A stretch of 64,000 bases of DNA from an uncultured Clostridia bacterium. Lineage in GTDB: Bacteria; Bacillota; Clostridia; Oscillospirales; Acutalibacteraceae. Positions 1 through 9,170 of this stretch are shown here, piece after piece (position 1 is the first letter of the stretch; each line of letters opens with the position of its first letter). The position numbers and the translations under genes were made by a program. Below the pieces are notes generated by a model, which saw nothing but the letters and a program-made list of their open reading frames with translations, was not told the origin of the DNA and ran no database searches. The stretch is taken from NCBI GenBank assembly GCA_944384855.1, contig CALWUY010000050.1, positions 162,619 to 226,618 on the forward strand. The letters run 5' to 3'.

Positions 1-638
1 TGGATATCGTCGGGTGAGGAAATTTTATTATTGTATATGAAATTAAGCGCAATTACCAGCTCTGAAATCAAAAATGCCGCAAAGAAAGCAATTACAAGAT
101 TATATGACAGGTTTGGAGATGAAGGTGAAGTCGGTGTAGTTGCTTTTGTAAGTATTTCTATACTGTCAAGATTCATGAGATCCACAAGCGTTTCCTTGGC
201 GTTTTTGCATACGCTGTCTACGATTGCCCTGGAATCTTCAGGTACAGGCGTACGGGCCGATATCTCTATTATTCGTGTGTTTTCGGGTTTGTTCACCGAC
301 ACAATACCTTTTAAGCTGTTTACCGAATATTTGCCGTCAAGGTCTTCGGACGTAGGTTCTAAGACAGGCGTATCAACTATAATTTCGGCAAAATCATTTG
401 AAAGGTAGGTTGAGATACTGAAATCAGTAGAAGTATACTGGTTTCCGGTCTGTTTGCTGAGTACGAGAATTTTTGCGCGTGAAGTATACATAGGTGTCAT
501 AAAATTCGACGTGTATATAACCGTTATCAGCAATGCTGCAACTATGGCACCTACAATGAAATACCAGCGTTTCAGCGATTCAAAAATCAAATCTGATACT
601 GTTATGTTTTTTTGAAAAGAATTATCTAAATTGTTCAC
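1..638 (-). CDS. Wzz/YveK-type polysaccharide chain-length (tyrosine-kinase modulator) protein, 3' end beyond window
   Basis: Only the first about 212 residues are in the window; the gene runs off the left edge. It begins with GTG at 638 after a GGAGG at 655-651. The translation has a short cytoplasmic N-terminus, a first membrane segment (near residues 26-45, YFIVGAIVAALLITVIY), an extracytoplasmic part with a PMYTSRAKILV stretch, and a second membrane segment (LVIAFFAAFLISELVIAL) near the window edge. Just before that is a PTSPSSPN proline-rich motif typical of the Wzz family. This two-TM plan with the proline-rich signature fits capsule or exopolysaccharide co-polymerases such as YveK/CpsC/CapA, which partner a BY-kinase. 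Family assignment is by recognised architecture, and the neighbours that would confirm a capsule locus lie outside the window. Confidence 0.8.
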   Translation of the reverse strand, partial: MNNLDNSFQKNITVSDLIFESLKRWYFIVGAIVAALLITVIYTSNFMTPMYTSRAKILVLSKQTGNQYTSTDFSISTYLSNDFAEIIVDTPVLEPTSEDLDGKYSVNSLKGIVSVNKPENTRIIEISARTPVPEDSRAIVDSVCKNAKETLVDLMNLDSIEILTKATTPTSPSSPNLSYNLVIAFFAAFLISELVIALNFIYNNKISSPDDI

Positions 639-693
639 AGGTATCGGAAACCTCCAAAATGTGAAAAATGCTTAACTATACAGATACGAAGTA

Positions 694-722
694 ATTATAA
701 TATATTTTACTCATAATAGCAA
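694..722 (-). promoter_or_regulatory. Sigma-A type promoter for the Wzz-like gene
   Basis: On the minus strand TTGCTA (722-717), a 17-nt spacer and TATAAT (699-694). The start codon lies about 55 nt downstream. The rest of the 639-947 gap is AT-rich with no gene that I can support, apart from the nifJ terminator at 892-923. Confidence 0.6.
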
Positions 723-891
723 GTATTTATTGGTATTTTCGGTTAATAAAAAAAATTAAGTTGTACATTAATATTTTTTGTTGTAATATGTCTTGATAAT
801 AATGTTGCAAAATCGGTTGCAATGAATTAAATACATAATTAGACTTTCCGGAAAATCTGTTTTAATTCATATATTAATAAAAATCTGCTTA

Positions 892-923
892 AGACAAACC
901 GCCGGATATCCGGCGGTTTGTCT
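892..923 (-). terminator. nifJ intrinsic terminator
   Basis: A perfect 32-nt palindrome (16-nt arms, AGACAAACCGCC and its complement). On the minus strand it is followed by a T-rich ATTTTTATT tract, 25 nt beyond the nifJ stop. Confidence 0.85.
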
Positions 924-947
924 GCATTAAATTGTATTGATTTTTTA

Positions 948-3900
948 TTACTGCTTTCCGTAAAGTTCAACCAGTTTCTCCAGATGAGCTCTGCGTGCCT
1001 TGGCAGTTTCGGATGCCTTTTCAAAAAGAGCTTCGGCGCGCTCCGGGAAAGAGCGGGTAAGTGATGAATAACGGGCTTCACCGAGAATAAACTCTTTGTA
1101 GTCGGCTGTAGCGGGCTTGCTGTCAAGACTGAAAGGATTCTTGCCTTCGGCTTTAAGCGCCGGATTGTAGCGGAACATATCCCAGTATCCGCAGGCCACG
1201 GCTTTTCTCATTTCATTCTGGCAGTTGACCATGCCGCCCTTGATAGAGTGCATCTCGCAGGGTGAGTAGCAGATTATAATCGAAGGACCGTTGTAAGCTT
1301 CGGCTTCCTTGATAGCTTTCAGTGTCTGGTTCATATCCGCGCCCATTGCAATCTGAGCTACATATACATAGCCGTAGGACATTGCGATCTCAGCCAGACT
1401 CTTCTTGCTGACGGCCTTACCGGCAGCCGCAAACTGGGCTACCTGACCTATATTAGAAGCCTTTGATGCCTGTCCTCCGGTATTTGAGTAAACCTCAGTG
1501 TCGAATACCATTATATTTACATTCTCTCCGGTGGCGATAACATGGTCGACACCGCCGAATCCGATATCGTATGCCCATCCGTCTCCACCGAAAATCCAAA
1601 CGGATTTCTTGGCAAGGTATTCTTTCTTGTCAAGGATAGCCGTAGCTGTGGGGCAACCGTCTGCAGCGGCTTTTTCAAGTTCTGCAATAAGAGCTTTTGC
1701 AGCTGCGGAATTCTTGTTTGTGTCGTTTATTGTGTCAAGATAAGCGGCGGCAGCGGCTTTGAATTCTTCAGAGGCCTTGTCACTGTCTGCCATTTCCTTT
1801 ATTTCTGCGATAAGGCTGTCGCGCAGCGCCTTTTGACCTAAGTATAAGCCAAAACCGTGTTCGGCATTATCTTCAAACAGTGAGTTTGCCCATGCGGGTC
1901 CATGACCTTCAGCGTTTACGGTGTAAGGAGATGTAGCCGCAGGTCCGCCCCATATTGACGAACAACCGGTAGCGTTTGAAATATACATCTTATCGCCGAA
2001 CAGCTGGGTAACCAGACGCGCATAAGCGGTCTCTGCGCAGCCGGCGCATGAACCGGAGAACTCAAGCAGAGGTTTCTTAAACTGAGACGCAATAACATTG
2101 GTATCTGCCGCAACACCGGCTTTTTCGGTAACGTTAGCTACGCAGTAGTCAAATACATCCTGCTGGTCAAGCTGCGATTCTGCGGAAACCATCTTGAGTG
2201 AATTTGTGGGGCATTCGCCTACACAGACTCCGCATCCCATACAGTCGAGCGGTGATATCGCCATTGTAAATGAATAACCTTTGTTTGTAACAAGCTTTTC
2301 TTTTACCGCGATCTTTGTGTTTGACGGAGCAGCTGCTTTTTCTGCCTCGGACAATGCGAAAGGACGAATTGTCGCATGAGGACATACAAAAGCGCACTTA
2401 TTGCATCCGATACAGGTTTCGTTGTTCCATTCAGGAACGTTTACGGCAACTCCGCGCTTCTCAAAGGCAGAAGCTCCCTGCTCAAATGTACCGTCGGCAT
2501 GGTCGCAGAAAGCCGATACAGGCAGTGAATCACCGTCCATAAGACCTACCGGTTTCATAATGCTGTCAACCATCTTGACAAGCTTTGAGGTGTCATCTGC
2601 CGCTGCGGCGGAAGTTTTGTCCGCTGCGTCAGCCCAGCTGGCCGGAATGTCTATCTTAACATAGGCGGTAGCGCCTGCGTCAATAGCCTTTTCGTTCATC
2701 TCAACGATTTCTTTGCCCTTCTTCATGAATTTCTGGGCTTTTTCTTTCATATATCCGATAGCTTCCTCTTCCGGAAGAACCTTTGAAAGTGAGAAGAAAG
2801 CTGACTGGAGCACGGTATTTGTACGCTTGCCTAAGCCGATTTGCGCGGCTAAGTCAATAGCGTTAACGGTATAAAGCTGAATGTTGTTCTTGGCGATATA
2901 GCGTTTAGCCTCTGCCGGCATGTGCTTATCAAGTTCTTCGGGAGTCCACTGGCAGTTGATAAGATATACGCCGCCGGGTTTTACGTCATTTACCATCTTA
3001 TAGCCTTTTGTCACATAAGAAGGATTGTGACATGCTACAAAGTCTGCTTTATTAATATAATAAGGACTCTTGATGGGCTTGTCTCCGAATCTTAAGTGCG
3101 AAATTGTGATACCGCCGGTTTTCTTGGAGTCATACTGGAAGTATGCCTGAACGTATTTGTCGGTATGATCGCCTATAATTTTAATGGAGTCTTTATTGGC
3201 GCCGACAGTACCGTCGCCGCCAAGTCCCCAGAATTTGCATTCGATTGTGCCTTCGGCTGCGGTGTTCGGAACTTCTTCTTCGTCGAGCGAGAGACAGGTT
3301 ACATCGTCCTTTATACCAATGGTGAAATGTGTCTTGGGAGCTTCCTTCGCAAGTTCCTTGTATACTGCAAAGATGCTGGCGGGGGGAGTATCCTTTGAGC
3401 CCAATCCGTAGCGTCCGCCGATTACGGTGTCAATTTTACGGCCTGTGGCTGCAAGAGCGGCAACAACATCCAAAAAGAGAGGCTCACCTAAAGAACCGGG
3501 TTCTTTTGTTCTGTCAAGAACGGCAATTTTCTTAACCGTGGCAGGGATAGCTTCAGCCAGTTTTTCTGCCGAGAACGGACGGTAAAGACGTACTTTTACA
3601 AGACCTACTTTTTCGCCGTTTGCGGTAAGATAATCAATGACTTCTTCCGCAACATCGCATATAGAACCCATAGCAATGATTATCTTTTCAGCATCAGGCG
3701 CACCGTAGTAGTTGAAGAGTTTATAATCGGTACCCAGTTTGGCGTTGACTTTGTCCATATATTCTTCAACTATGCCGGGAACCGCGTCATAATACTTATT
3801 GCAGGCTTCCCTGTGCTGGAAGAAGATATCTCCGTTTTCATGGGAACCGCGCATTACGGGATGCTCAGGATTGAGCGCACGCTTGCGGAACGCATCAACA

Positions 3901-4496
3901 GCATCCATATCGCACATTCCTTTAAGGTCATCATAGTCCCAGACCTGAATTTTCTGAATTTCGTGCGAAGTGCGGAAACCGTCAAAGAAATTAATGAACG
4001 GAACACGGGATTTGATTGTAGCCAGATGCGCTACCGCTCCGAGATCCATAACTTCCTGCGGATTTGTCTCTGCAAGCATCGCAAAACCTGTCTGACGGCA
4101 GGCGTAAACGTCGGAATGATCGCCGAAAATGTTAAGCGCGTGAGAAGCCACACAGCGCGCTGATACATGGAACACACAGGGAAGAAGCTCACCTGCTATT
4201 TTGTACATATTGGGTATCATAAGTAAGAGTCCCTGTGAAGCGGTGTATGTGGTAGTAAGCGCTCCCGCGTTAAGAGAACCGTGAACCGTACCTGCGGCGC
4301 CTGCTTCGGACTGCATTTCGGTAACCTTTACGGTAGTGCCGAAAATATTTTTTACCCCCTGGGCGGACCACTGGTCAACATAGTCAGCCATAGGGCTGGA
4401 CGGGGTAATCGGGTAAATGCCGGCTACTTCGGTAAATGCATACGATACATAAGCCGCGGCGTTGTTGCCGTCCATAGTCTTAAACTTTCTTGCCAT
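948..4496 (-). CDS. nifJ: Pyruvate:ferredoxin (flavodoxin) oxidoreductase
   Basis: This is the single-chain 1182-aa homodimeric enzyme that oxidises pyruvate with CoA to acetyl-CoA, CO2 and reduced ferredoxin in the cytoplasm. It carries the N-terminal PFOR fold (AAYVSYAFTEVAGIYPITPSSP), the central EKR-type domain, two 4Fe-4S motifs (CIGCNKCAFVCP near residue 690 and CMGCGVCVGECP near 750), the GCAGCAET cluster-binding motif, and a C-terminal TPP domain with GDGWAYDIGFGG. Length matches the family. The ATG at 4496 follows AGGAGG by 8 nt. It is a monocistronic unit with its own promoter and terminator. A partial Rex-box-like word lies between promoter and start, compatible with redox control but weak. 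Confidence 0.97.
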   Translation of the reverse strand: MARKFKTMDGNNAAAYVSYAFTEVAGIYPITPSSPMADYVDQWSAQGVKNIFGTTVKVTEMQSEAGAAGTVHGSLNAGALTTTYTASQGLLLMIPNMYKIAGELLPCVFHVSARCVASHALNIFGDHSDVYACRQTGFAMLAETNPQEVMDLGAVAHLATIKSRVPFINFFDGFRTSHEIQKIQVWDYDDLKGMCDMDAVDAFRKRALNPEHPVMRGSHENGDIFFQHREACNKYYDAVPGIVEEYMDKVNAKLGTDYKLFNYYGAPDAEKIIIAMGSICDVAEEVIDYLTANGEKVGLVKVRLYRPFSAEKLAEAIPATVKKIAVLDRTKEPGSLGEPLFLDVVAALAATGRKIDTVIGGRYGLGSKDTPPASIFAVYKELAKEAPKTHFTIGIKDDVTCLSLDEEEVPNTAAEGTIECKFWGLGGDGTVGANKDSIKIIGDHTDKYVQAYFQYDSKKTGGITISHLRFGDKPIKSPYYINKADFVACHNPSYVTKGYKMVNDVKPGGVYLINCQWTPEELDKHMPAEAKRYIAKNNIQLYTVNAIDLAAQIGLGKRTNTVLQSAFFSLSKVLPEEEAIGYMKEKAQKFMKKGKEIVEMNEKAIDAGATAYVKIDIPASWADAADKTSAAAADDTSKLVKMVDSIMKPVGLMDGDSLPVSAFCDHADGTFEQGASAFEKRGVAVNVPEWNNETCIGCNKCAFVCPHATIRPFALSEAEKAAAPSNTKIAVKEKLVTNKGYSFTMAISPLDCMGCGVCVGECPTNSLKMVSAESQLDQQDVFDYCVANVTEKAGVAADTNVIASQFKKPLLEFSGSCAGCAETAYARLVTQLFGDKMYISNATGCSSIWGGPAATSPYTVNAEGHGPAWANSLFEDNAEHGFGLYLGQKALRDSLIAEIKEMADSDKASEEFKAAAAAYLDTINDTNKNSAAAKALIAELEKAAADGCPTATAILDKKEYLAKKSVWIFGGDGWAYDIGFGGVDHVIATGENVNIMVFDTEVYSNTGGQASKASNIGQVAQFAAAGKAVSKKSLAEIAMSYGYVYVAQIAMGADMNQTLKAIKEAEAYNGPSIIICYSPCEMHSIKGGMVNCQNEMRKAVACGYWDMFRYNPALKAEGKNPFSLDSKPATADYKEFILGEARYSSLTRSFPERAEALFEKASETAKARRAHLEKLVELYGKQ

Positions 4497-4540
4497 GGAA
4501 AAATCCTCCTAAATAATATTTGGTGAGTAGGGGCGAAAGT

Positions 4541-4559
4541 ATGACAAAAAATTAACAAT
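4541..4559 (-). promoter_or_regulatory. Possible Rex half-site upstream of nifJ
   Basis: On the minus strand TTGTTAA is followed by TTTT and TTGTCAT. The first half equals the clostridial Rex half-site (TTGTTAAnnnnTTAACAA), the second matches at 4 of 7 positions. It lies downstream of the nifJ -10 box. Rex control of PFOR genes is known in clostridia; here it is only an inference. Confidence 0.25.
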
Positions 4560-4580
4560 CGACCTTCTCATACATCATAT

Positions 4581-4609
4581 AATATAACACCTTTTTTTGA
4601 TTTTGTAAA
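4581..4609 (-). promoter_or_regulatory. nifJ promoter
   Basis: Minus strand TTTACA (4609-4604), 17-nt spacer, TATATT (4586-4581), about 85 nt from the start codon. The 4610-4773 part of this gap is AT-rich with no recognisable gene. Confidence 0.55.
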
Positions 4610-4773
4610 TAAAATAATTGAATTTTAAGCACAAAAAACGTAAATTTGTAATTAGAAATAATATATTGTAAGTTTGTATCTTTTTTTTAGACAGTTTTTC
4701 ACAAAACCCGCCGGCAATTTACATTATGCAGAATCAAAATAAAATGCAGACTAATATCAAATTCAAGTTAACC

Positions 4774-4819
4774 ATAAAAGAACTGCACCGGAATATTATT
4801 GCCGGTGCAGTTCTTTTAT
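4774..4819 (-). terminator. Terminator of the beta-CASP hydrolase gene
   Basis: An 18-bp perfect stem (AAGAACTGCACCGG and complement) with a 10-nt loop, ending in TTCTTTTAT on the minus strand, 6 nt past the stop codon. Confidence 0.8.
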
Positions 4820-4824
4820 AGTTG

Positions 4825-6432
4825 TCAGTCTTTCCATTTTTCTATCAGCGATCTTATCTGGGAAGTCAATGCCGCGTTATCTTTGTTGGCGTGACCCCGC
4901 ATCGATTTTGCCAGAGCGAGCAGCTGTTCTGCCTGTGATACCAAATTATTGTATACATAAGCCGCGCGTCCGCCGCCGTCCGGTTTTTCTGTACGTTCAA
5001 TAACTTTTCCTTCGGCATAAAAGGTCATCTTACCGGTAATCAGACTGTATTCCGTACCGCTGTAAGGTGCATCGGCATTGTACCCCGAATCGCAGAGCAG
5101 CGACTTGAAGTCTTCACATGAATCGGCGTCTCCGTGGTTGACAAAAATCAGCTCCGGCTTTTTAGTAAAGCCTTGAATCCATTTCATAAGACCATTTTTG
5201 TCTGCATGGCCGCTGGTACCCTGAAGACTGCATATTTCCGCATTTACCGAAATTTCTTCTCCGAAAAGTTTTACGTTTTTTTCGCCTTCAAGCAGGCGTC
5301 TGCCTAAAGAGCCTTCTGCCTGATATCCTACAAACAGTATTATGCTTTCAGGCCTCCACAGATTATGTTTCAAATGGTGCCTGATTCTGCCGGCTTCGCA
5401 CATGCCGCTCGCCGAAATTATTACCTTGGGCGTTTTATCAAAATTTATAAGTTTTGAGTCTTCCGCTGTTTCGGTGATTTTGAGGCCGTCAAACCATATA
5501 GGATTGATACCTTTTTCTATAAGTGCCAAAGTTTCCTCATCAAAGCATACCGGATTGCACTGTATGAAAATAGAGGTTGCCTCGCTGGCTAAAGGACTGT
5601 CGACATAAACCGGAAAACCGTCATGGCCGTGAACCATTCCTTTTTCCTTGATTTCTCTTATCGCATACAGCATCTCCTGTGTTCTGCCCACCGCAAATGA
5701 CGGTATAACCACATTTCCTCCGCGGTCAAGCGCGCGCTGTATGCAGTCCGCCAGCTGAATTTCCGCATTTTCTCTTACTCCCTCATGAATGCGGTTGCCG
5801 TAGGTTGACTCTATAACCAGATAATCGGTTTCCTCAACATTTTTGGGGTCGCATATAATCCTCTGTCCCGTGTTGCCGACATCTCCGCTGAACACTATCT
5901 TTTTTTGGATGCCGTTCTCTTCCAGCCATATTTCTATGCACGCCGAGCCTAAAAGATGTCCTATATCCGTAAAGCGGATGGTTATACCTTCGGAAACAGG
6001 TATAATGCGTCCGTATTCACACCGCCTGAACAGCGATATCGCTCCCAATGCGTCATCCGTGCTGTAAACCGGTTCTATCGGCTCTCCTCCCGCACGTTCC
6101 GATTTTCTTGAACGCCATTTCGCTTCGGATTCCTGTATGTTGGCCGAATCGCGCAGCATAATGTTACAAAGGTCACTTGTAACATCGGTGGCGAAAATCG
6201 TGCCTTTGAATCCGTCTTTATAAAGCTTAGGAAGCATGCCGGAATGATCGATATGCGCGTGAGTGACAAATACCGCTTCAATATCCGATGCGGCGATCGG
6301 TAAAGAGACGTTTTGAAAAACATCCCGTCCCTGCTCCATGCCGCAGTCTACAAGATAATACTTTTTGCCGATTTCCAGAAGCGTACAGCTTCCGGTAACT
6401 TCGTGGGCGGCTCCTATAAACTGTATTTTCAA
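4825..6432 (-). CDS. MBL-fold beta-CASP metallo-hydrolase (RNA-specificity type)
   Basis: A 535-aa metallo-beta-lactamase/beta-CASP/RMMBL protein of the group that includes archaeal-type CPSF-like nucleases and many bacterial members of unproven substrate. It shows the zinc motif HAHIDHSG near residue 55, GSACIEIW and FSGDVGN downstream, the beta-CASP segment (VIPSFAVGRTQEML) and a C-terminal SGHAD followed by VNHGD. The likely start is TTG at 6432, 8 nt after GGAGG. A longer reading from TTG 6447 would begin inside the Shine-Dalgarno itself, and the family typically begins MKIQFIGAA. It is a single-gene unit with its own promoter and terminator. Nuclease activity is inferred from the family. 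Confidence 0.9.
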   Translation of the reverse strand: MKIQFIGAAHEVTGSCTLLEIGKKYYLVDCGMEQGRDVFQNVSLPIAASDIEAVFVTHAHIDHSGMLPKLYKDGFKGTIFATDVTSDLCNIMLRDSANIQESEAKWRSRKSERAGGEPIEPVYSTDDALGAISLFRRCEYGRIIPVSEGITIRFTDIGHLLGSACIEIWLEENGIQKKIVFSGDVGNTGQRIICDPKNVEETDYLVIESTYGNRIHEGVRENAEIQLADCIQRALDRGGNVVIPSFAVGRTQEMLYAIREIKEKGMVHGHDGFPVYVDSPLASEATSIFIQCNPVCFDEETLALIEKGINPIWFDGLKITETAEDSKLINFDKTPKVIISASGMCEAGRIRHHLKHNLWRPESIILFVGYQAEGSLGRRLLEGEKNVKLFGEEISVNAEICSLQGTSGHADKNGLMKWIQGFTKKPELIFVNHGDADSCEDFKSLLCDSGYNADAPYSGTEYSLITGKMTFYAEGKVIERTEKPDGGGRAAYVYNNLVSQAEQLLALAKSMRGHANKDNAALTSQIRSLIEKWKD

Positions 6433-6456
6433 AATCAATTCCTCCAATATATAGAT

Positions 6457-6522
6457 TTATATCGCGCAGTAAGCTTTGCAGTCCGGACACGGCGCCGTAA
6501 CCGGTATAAACGGACAGCACAT
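6457..6522 (-). CDS. Possible 21-aa cysteine-rich leader ORF
   Basis: Within the 5' leader of the beta-CASP gene is an ATG-started 21-codon frame, MCCPFIPVTAPCPDCKAYCAI, with five cysteines. It ends 24 nt before the TTG start of the hydrolase. No Shine-Dalgarno precedes it, so translation is doubtful. It could be a leader peptide that senses cysteine supply or metal stress, or simply chance. Confidence 0.2.
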   Translation of the reverse strand: MCCPFIPVTAPCPDCKAYCAI

Positions 6523-6570
6523 TATAAATTTTGAGAAAACAACGGGTTTATGCCTTAAACGGACGTGTAA

Positions 6571-6599
6571 AGTATATCATATTTCAGTTGAAAAATCAA
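6571..6599 (-). promoter_or_regulatory. Promoter of the beta-CASP hydrolase gene
   Basis: Minus strand TTGATT (6599-6594), 17-nt spacer, TATACT (6576-6571). The predicted untranslated leader is about 130 nt. Confidence 0.6.
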
Positions 6600-6641
6600 A
6601 CGGATATGCCGGCTGACGCCTGTAAAAAAATTATTTTATTT

Positions 6642-6682
6642 AAAATGCAAAAAGCCCTGTAAATAAGGGCTTTTTGCATTTT
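6642..6682 (-). terminator. Terminator of the surface-protein gene
   Basis: Arms AAAATGCAAAAAGCCCT and complement with a short AT loop, just past the stop codon at 6688. The stem is A/T-flanked on both sides, so it could act in either direction. Confidence 0.8.
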
Positions 6683-6687
6683 GACAG

Positions 6688-8172
6688 CTATTCGGTTTTG
6701 TCCGTGTCACTATTGCTTGCGGAACGTTTCTTTTTATATATCAAAACACAGCATAGGGCGCCGCCTATGACTATGACCGCCAAGATACCTATTATGAAAA
6801 AGATAAGTGCTCGGTTGTCCTTGCCGGGCAGAGGATACGCTGTCCCGTCAGAATCGTTTTCATCATCGTCAGTTTGCACTGTATTCGTTTCAGCCACAGC
6901 GTATATGCTGAAATGGGAGAGCTCGGCTGTGATGGTGTTAAGTGATTTATCTGTAGACGATATAAGCTGTTCGGCCCTGCCGTCTTCCGAAATGTAGAAA
7001 ACAGCTACCATATCCGGGCTGTAATCTTCCGGAATGGAAAAAGTAGCCTTTGCTTTGCCGTTCGGCTGCACACGGGAGTCTCCGCGCTTAGCGCTTATTT
7101 CGTATGCAGTGAATTTTTGAGAAATATCGGTCAATGCTGTTTTTGCTGTTTCAAAATTTTCGCCTTCGGTTATTTTATCGATCGTAACAGAGGTATTTTC
7201 CGGGAAAACATTTTCTTCAGCTTCAAGTTTGACGCCGTCGGTCTGTGCAACGGTCATAAGAGGCTTTTCTTCACTCGGCGAAGACGGCTGCTCAACATTT
7301 GAGGAGCCCTGCTGATCTGAACTTACGTCAGGTCTGCTTGAAGTGGTGCCGTTTGAGGAAGTGCCGCCCGAAGTGGTTCCTCCGTTCGAACTGCCGCCCG
7401 AAGAGGTTCCTTCAGACGGGGTACTTGTTGAAGGCGTGCTTGTTGAAGGTGTGCTTGAGGATGTATTGCCGTTGTCGTCTATAACGGTATCCGGCGTTAT
7501 AAGACCGTCTATCTGCGGAATAGCGGATATTTTTTGCCATGAATGAAATTTAACGTCTGTACCGTCGGTTTCAACTACATTTTTAATACTGTGCAGTACT
7601 TTGTATTTAATCCCGTTATATATAACATAATCGCTTCCTTCCGGCACTTCCTCGGGAACATTTTCAGCCGGATCTATACAATTGCTGTAAGCCGTATATT
7701 TGTTTCCGTTTACAATATAGCCTTTAATGACATAAATGGTAGAACCGCCGAATCCGTCTTCCAATGAAAATACATAGGCGTTTTTTTCGGAATTGTAACA
7801 AAGACGCTTAGCTGTACTTCCTGTAGACTCATCCCAGTATTCTTCTTCATAGCTTCTGAGATCGTTTATGTTTACAACGGCAAAACATTTCTTGGCTTTT
7901 TCTTCAAATACATTTGCCGGGATCTCATAAAAATCCTCTCCGGGAATTATATAATCGTCGCCTATTTCCAGTTTCACAAACTCCATTATTGCCGCCGTAT
8001 CAAAGCTTTTGCCTTCTTCTGCTCCGCTGCTGTTGCTTAACATTAAAGCCCAGCGCAAAGTATCGATTTTTTTCTCAAACAGCGAACAGTAATTAGTTCC
8101 GGCGCTTACTGCGAAAGCACATGAGCTGCATATCAGTAATATGCATATCAGGGCAGATAAAAACTTTTTCAT
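6688..8172 (-). CDS. Membrane-anchored cell-surface protein with Ser/Thr/Gly-rich linker
   Basis: A 494-aa exported protein of unknown function. It has a Sec signal peptide (residues 1-24, cleavage likely after AVSA), an ectodomain of about 210 residues, and a low-complexity Ser/Thr/Gly/Pro linker (STPSTSTPSEGTSSGGSS) near residues 240-300. A second globular module ends with the ELSHFSIYAVAE motif common in Firmicutes surface proteins. A C-terminal transmembrane helix (FFIIGILAVIVIGGALCCVLIY) and a basic KKKR stop-transfer tail complete it. This is the layout of a wall-spanning protein held in the membrane at its C-terminus. The ATG at 8172 follows AGGAGG. No enzymatic motif was recognised; adhesion or sensing is only a guess. 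Confidence 0.75.
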   Translation of the reverse strand: MKKFLSALICILLICSSCAFAVSAGTNYCSLFEKKIDTLRWALMLSNSSGAEEGKSFDTAAIMEFVKLEIGDDYIIPGEDFYEIPANVFEEKAKKCFAVVNINDLRSYEEEYWDESTGSTAKRLCYNSEKNAYVFSLEDGFGGSTIYVIKGYIVNGNKYTAYSNCIDPAENVPEEVPEGSDYVIYNGIKYKVLHSIKNVVETDGTDVKFHSWQKISAIPQIDGLITPDTVIDDNGNTSSSTPSTSTPSTSTPSEGTSSGGSSNGGTTSGGTSSNGTTSSRPDVSSDQQGSSNVEQPSSPSEEKPLMTVAQTDGVKLEAEENVFPENTSVTIDKITEGENFETAKTALTDISQKFTAYEISAKRGDSRVQPNGKAKATFSIPEDYSPDMVAVFYISEDGRAEQLISSTDKSLNTITAELSHFSIYAVAETNTVQTDDDENDSDGTAYPLPGKDNRALIFFIIGILAVIVIGGALCCVLIYKKKRSASNSDTDKTE

Positions 8173-8232
8173 TAAAATGTCCTCCTGAAAATATGCGGAT
8201 ATAAAAGAGAATTAATGATATACTTTATACTA

Positions 8233-8260
8233 ATTATAACACAGTTTATAAAATTTACAA
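8233..8260 (-). promoter_or_regulatory. Promoter of the surface-protein gene
   Basis: Minus strand TTGTAA (8260-8255), 16-nt spacer, TATAAT (8238-8233). Confidence 0.55.
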
Positions 8261-8302
8261 GCTTTTCTTGCATTCTGAGACGTTTCGGCGCCGTAAGGAC
8301 GG

Positions 8303-8332
8303 CAAACGGCAGGACCGAAGTTCTGCCGTTTG
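8303..8332. terminator. Hairpin downstream of the PepSY lipoprotein gene
   Basis: Ten-bp perfect stem (CAAACGGCAG and complement) with a 10-nt loop. It lies 117 nt past the lipoprotein stop, but the T-rich tail is on the plus strand, where no gene precedes it. Termination of the minus-strand gene is therefore uncertain. Confidence 0.4.
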
Positions 8333-8448
8333 TTTATATAACAATATTTCAATCTGCATTCTGAGTATTATAAATTACCTGTAATAACCCCGAAATTTTA
8401 TTTTCCGCACATACCTGTGAAATTTTTGTAAAATACGAAACCTGACTG

Positions 8449-9105
8449 CTAATCGAATTCTTTCTGGGATTTGATTATTTCTCCGGTCTGAGCGTTGATT
8501 TCATACTCATATTCATAACCGGCTGACCGAAATTCTATTTCGTAAACGGAAATTCCGTTGTCACGGTCGAGCTCGATTCTGTAAGCGGTTATATTTGCTT
8601 CATTGACACCTGCGTTTGCCAGGGCGATTTGTTTGGCTTCGGCTTCGGTTTTGAGTGATGTACCCGACGCAGACAAAATGTTTTTATGATCTTTTTCGGC
8701 TTTTAAAATTTCTCCTGTCTGGGCATGAATATCATAATCATATTCAATGCCGTCCGACCAGAACTCTATTTCATAAGACGGTATACCGTCGTCAAAGTCG
8801 TAGTCGGTCGTTACTGCCGTCCCGTCAGCTTTTACTCCTGCGTGGTTTAATGCGATCTCCTTAGCCTGTTCAGCGGTTAAAGAACTGTTTTGGGAAACCG
8901 TAGGAGAACTTTGCTGATTCTGAGAAGTTTGGGTGCCCTGTGAAGCAGAACCCGTATCTGATGAAGAATCTGAAGAAGTTACTTGACCTCCCGCTGAAGA
9001 CTGCGAGCTGTTTTTTGACTGCTCTATCAAGTCGAAAATATCACAGGCCGATAAGGAAAGCGCTAACAATACCGCAAACAGCGGGATAAAAATTTTTCTT
9101 TTCAT
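8449..9105 (-). CDS. Lipoprotein with two PepSY domains
   Basis: A 218-aa predicted lipoprotein: signal peptide with lipobox LSAC (lipidated Cys about 21), a Ser/Gln-rich linker (residues about 30-75), then two consecutive PepSY modules. Each begins with an AEQAKEIAL or AEAKQIAL helix and ends with YEIEFxxxGxEYxYxIxAQTGEI. PepSY domains are often inhibitory or propeptide-like and are found on peptidase precursors and secreted regulators; here they stand alone on the outer face of the membrane. The ATG at 9105 is preceded by GAGGAG. No partner protease is adjacent, so the target is unknown. Confidence 0.85.
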   Translation of the reverse strand: MKRKIFIPLFAVLLALSLSACDIFDLIEQSKNSSQSSAGGQVTSSDSSSDTGSASQGTQTSQNQQSSPTVSQNSSLTAEQAKEIALNHAGVKADGTAVTTDYDFDDGIPSYEIEFWSDGIEYDYDIHAQTGEILKAEKDHKNILSASGTSLKTEAEAKQIALANAGVNEANITAYRIELDRDNGISVYEIEFRSAGYEYEYEINAQTGEIIKSQKEFD

Positions 9106-9170
9106 GGTTAACTCCTCGTTTTAGCTTGAATTTAATGTATTATCTGTTAATATTTAATATTAAAATTAAA

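Noticed and set aside
31-408. Plus-strand 125-codon frame at the left edge
   Set aside because: It is antisense to the Wzz-like gene, which has the better start, SD and protein features.
892-923. Perfect 32-nt palindrome as an operator or mobile element end
   Set aside because: The T-tract on the minus strand and its position 25 nt past nifJ fit an intrinsic terminator.
839-1126. Open frame antisense-overlapping the end of nifJ, and many long plus-strand frames inside nifJ
   Set aside because: They are shadow frames of the nifJ codon pattern, with no SD and no recognisable protein.
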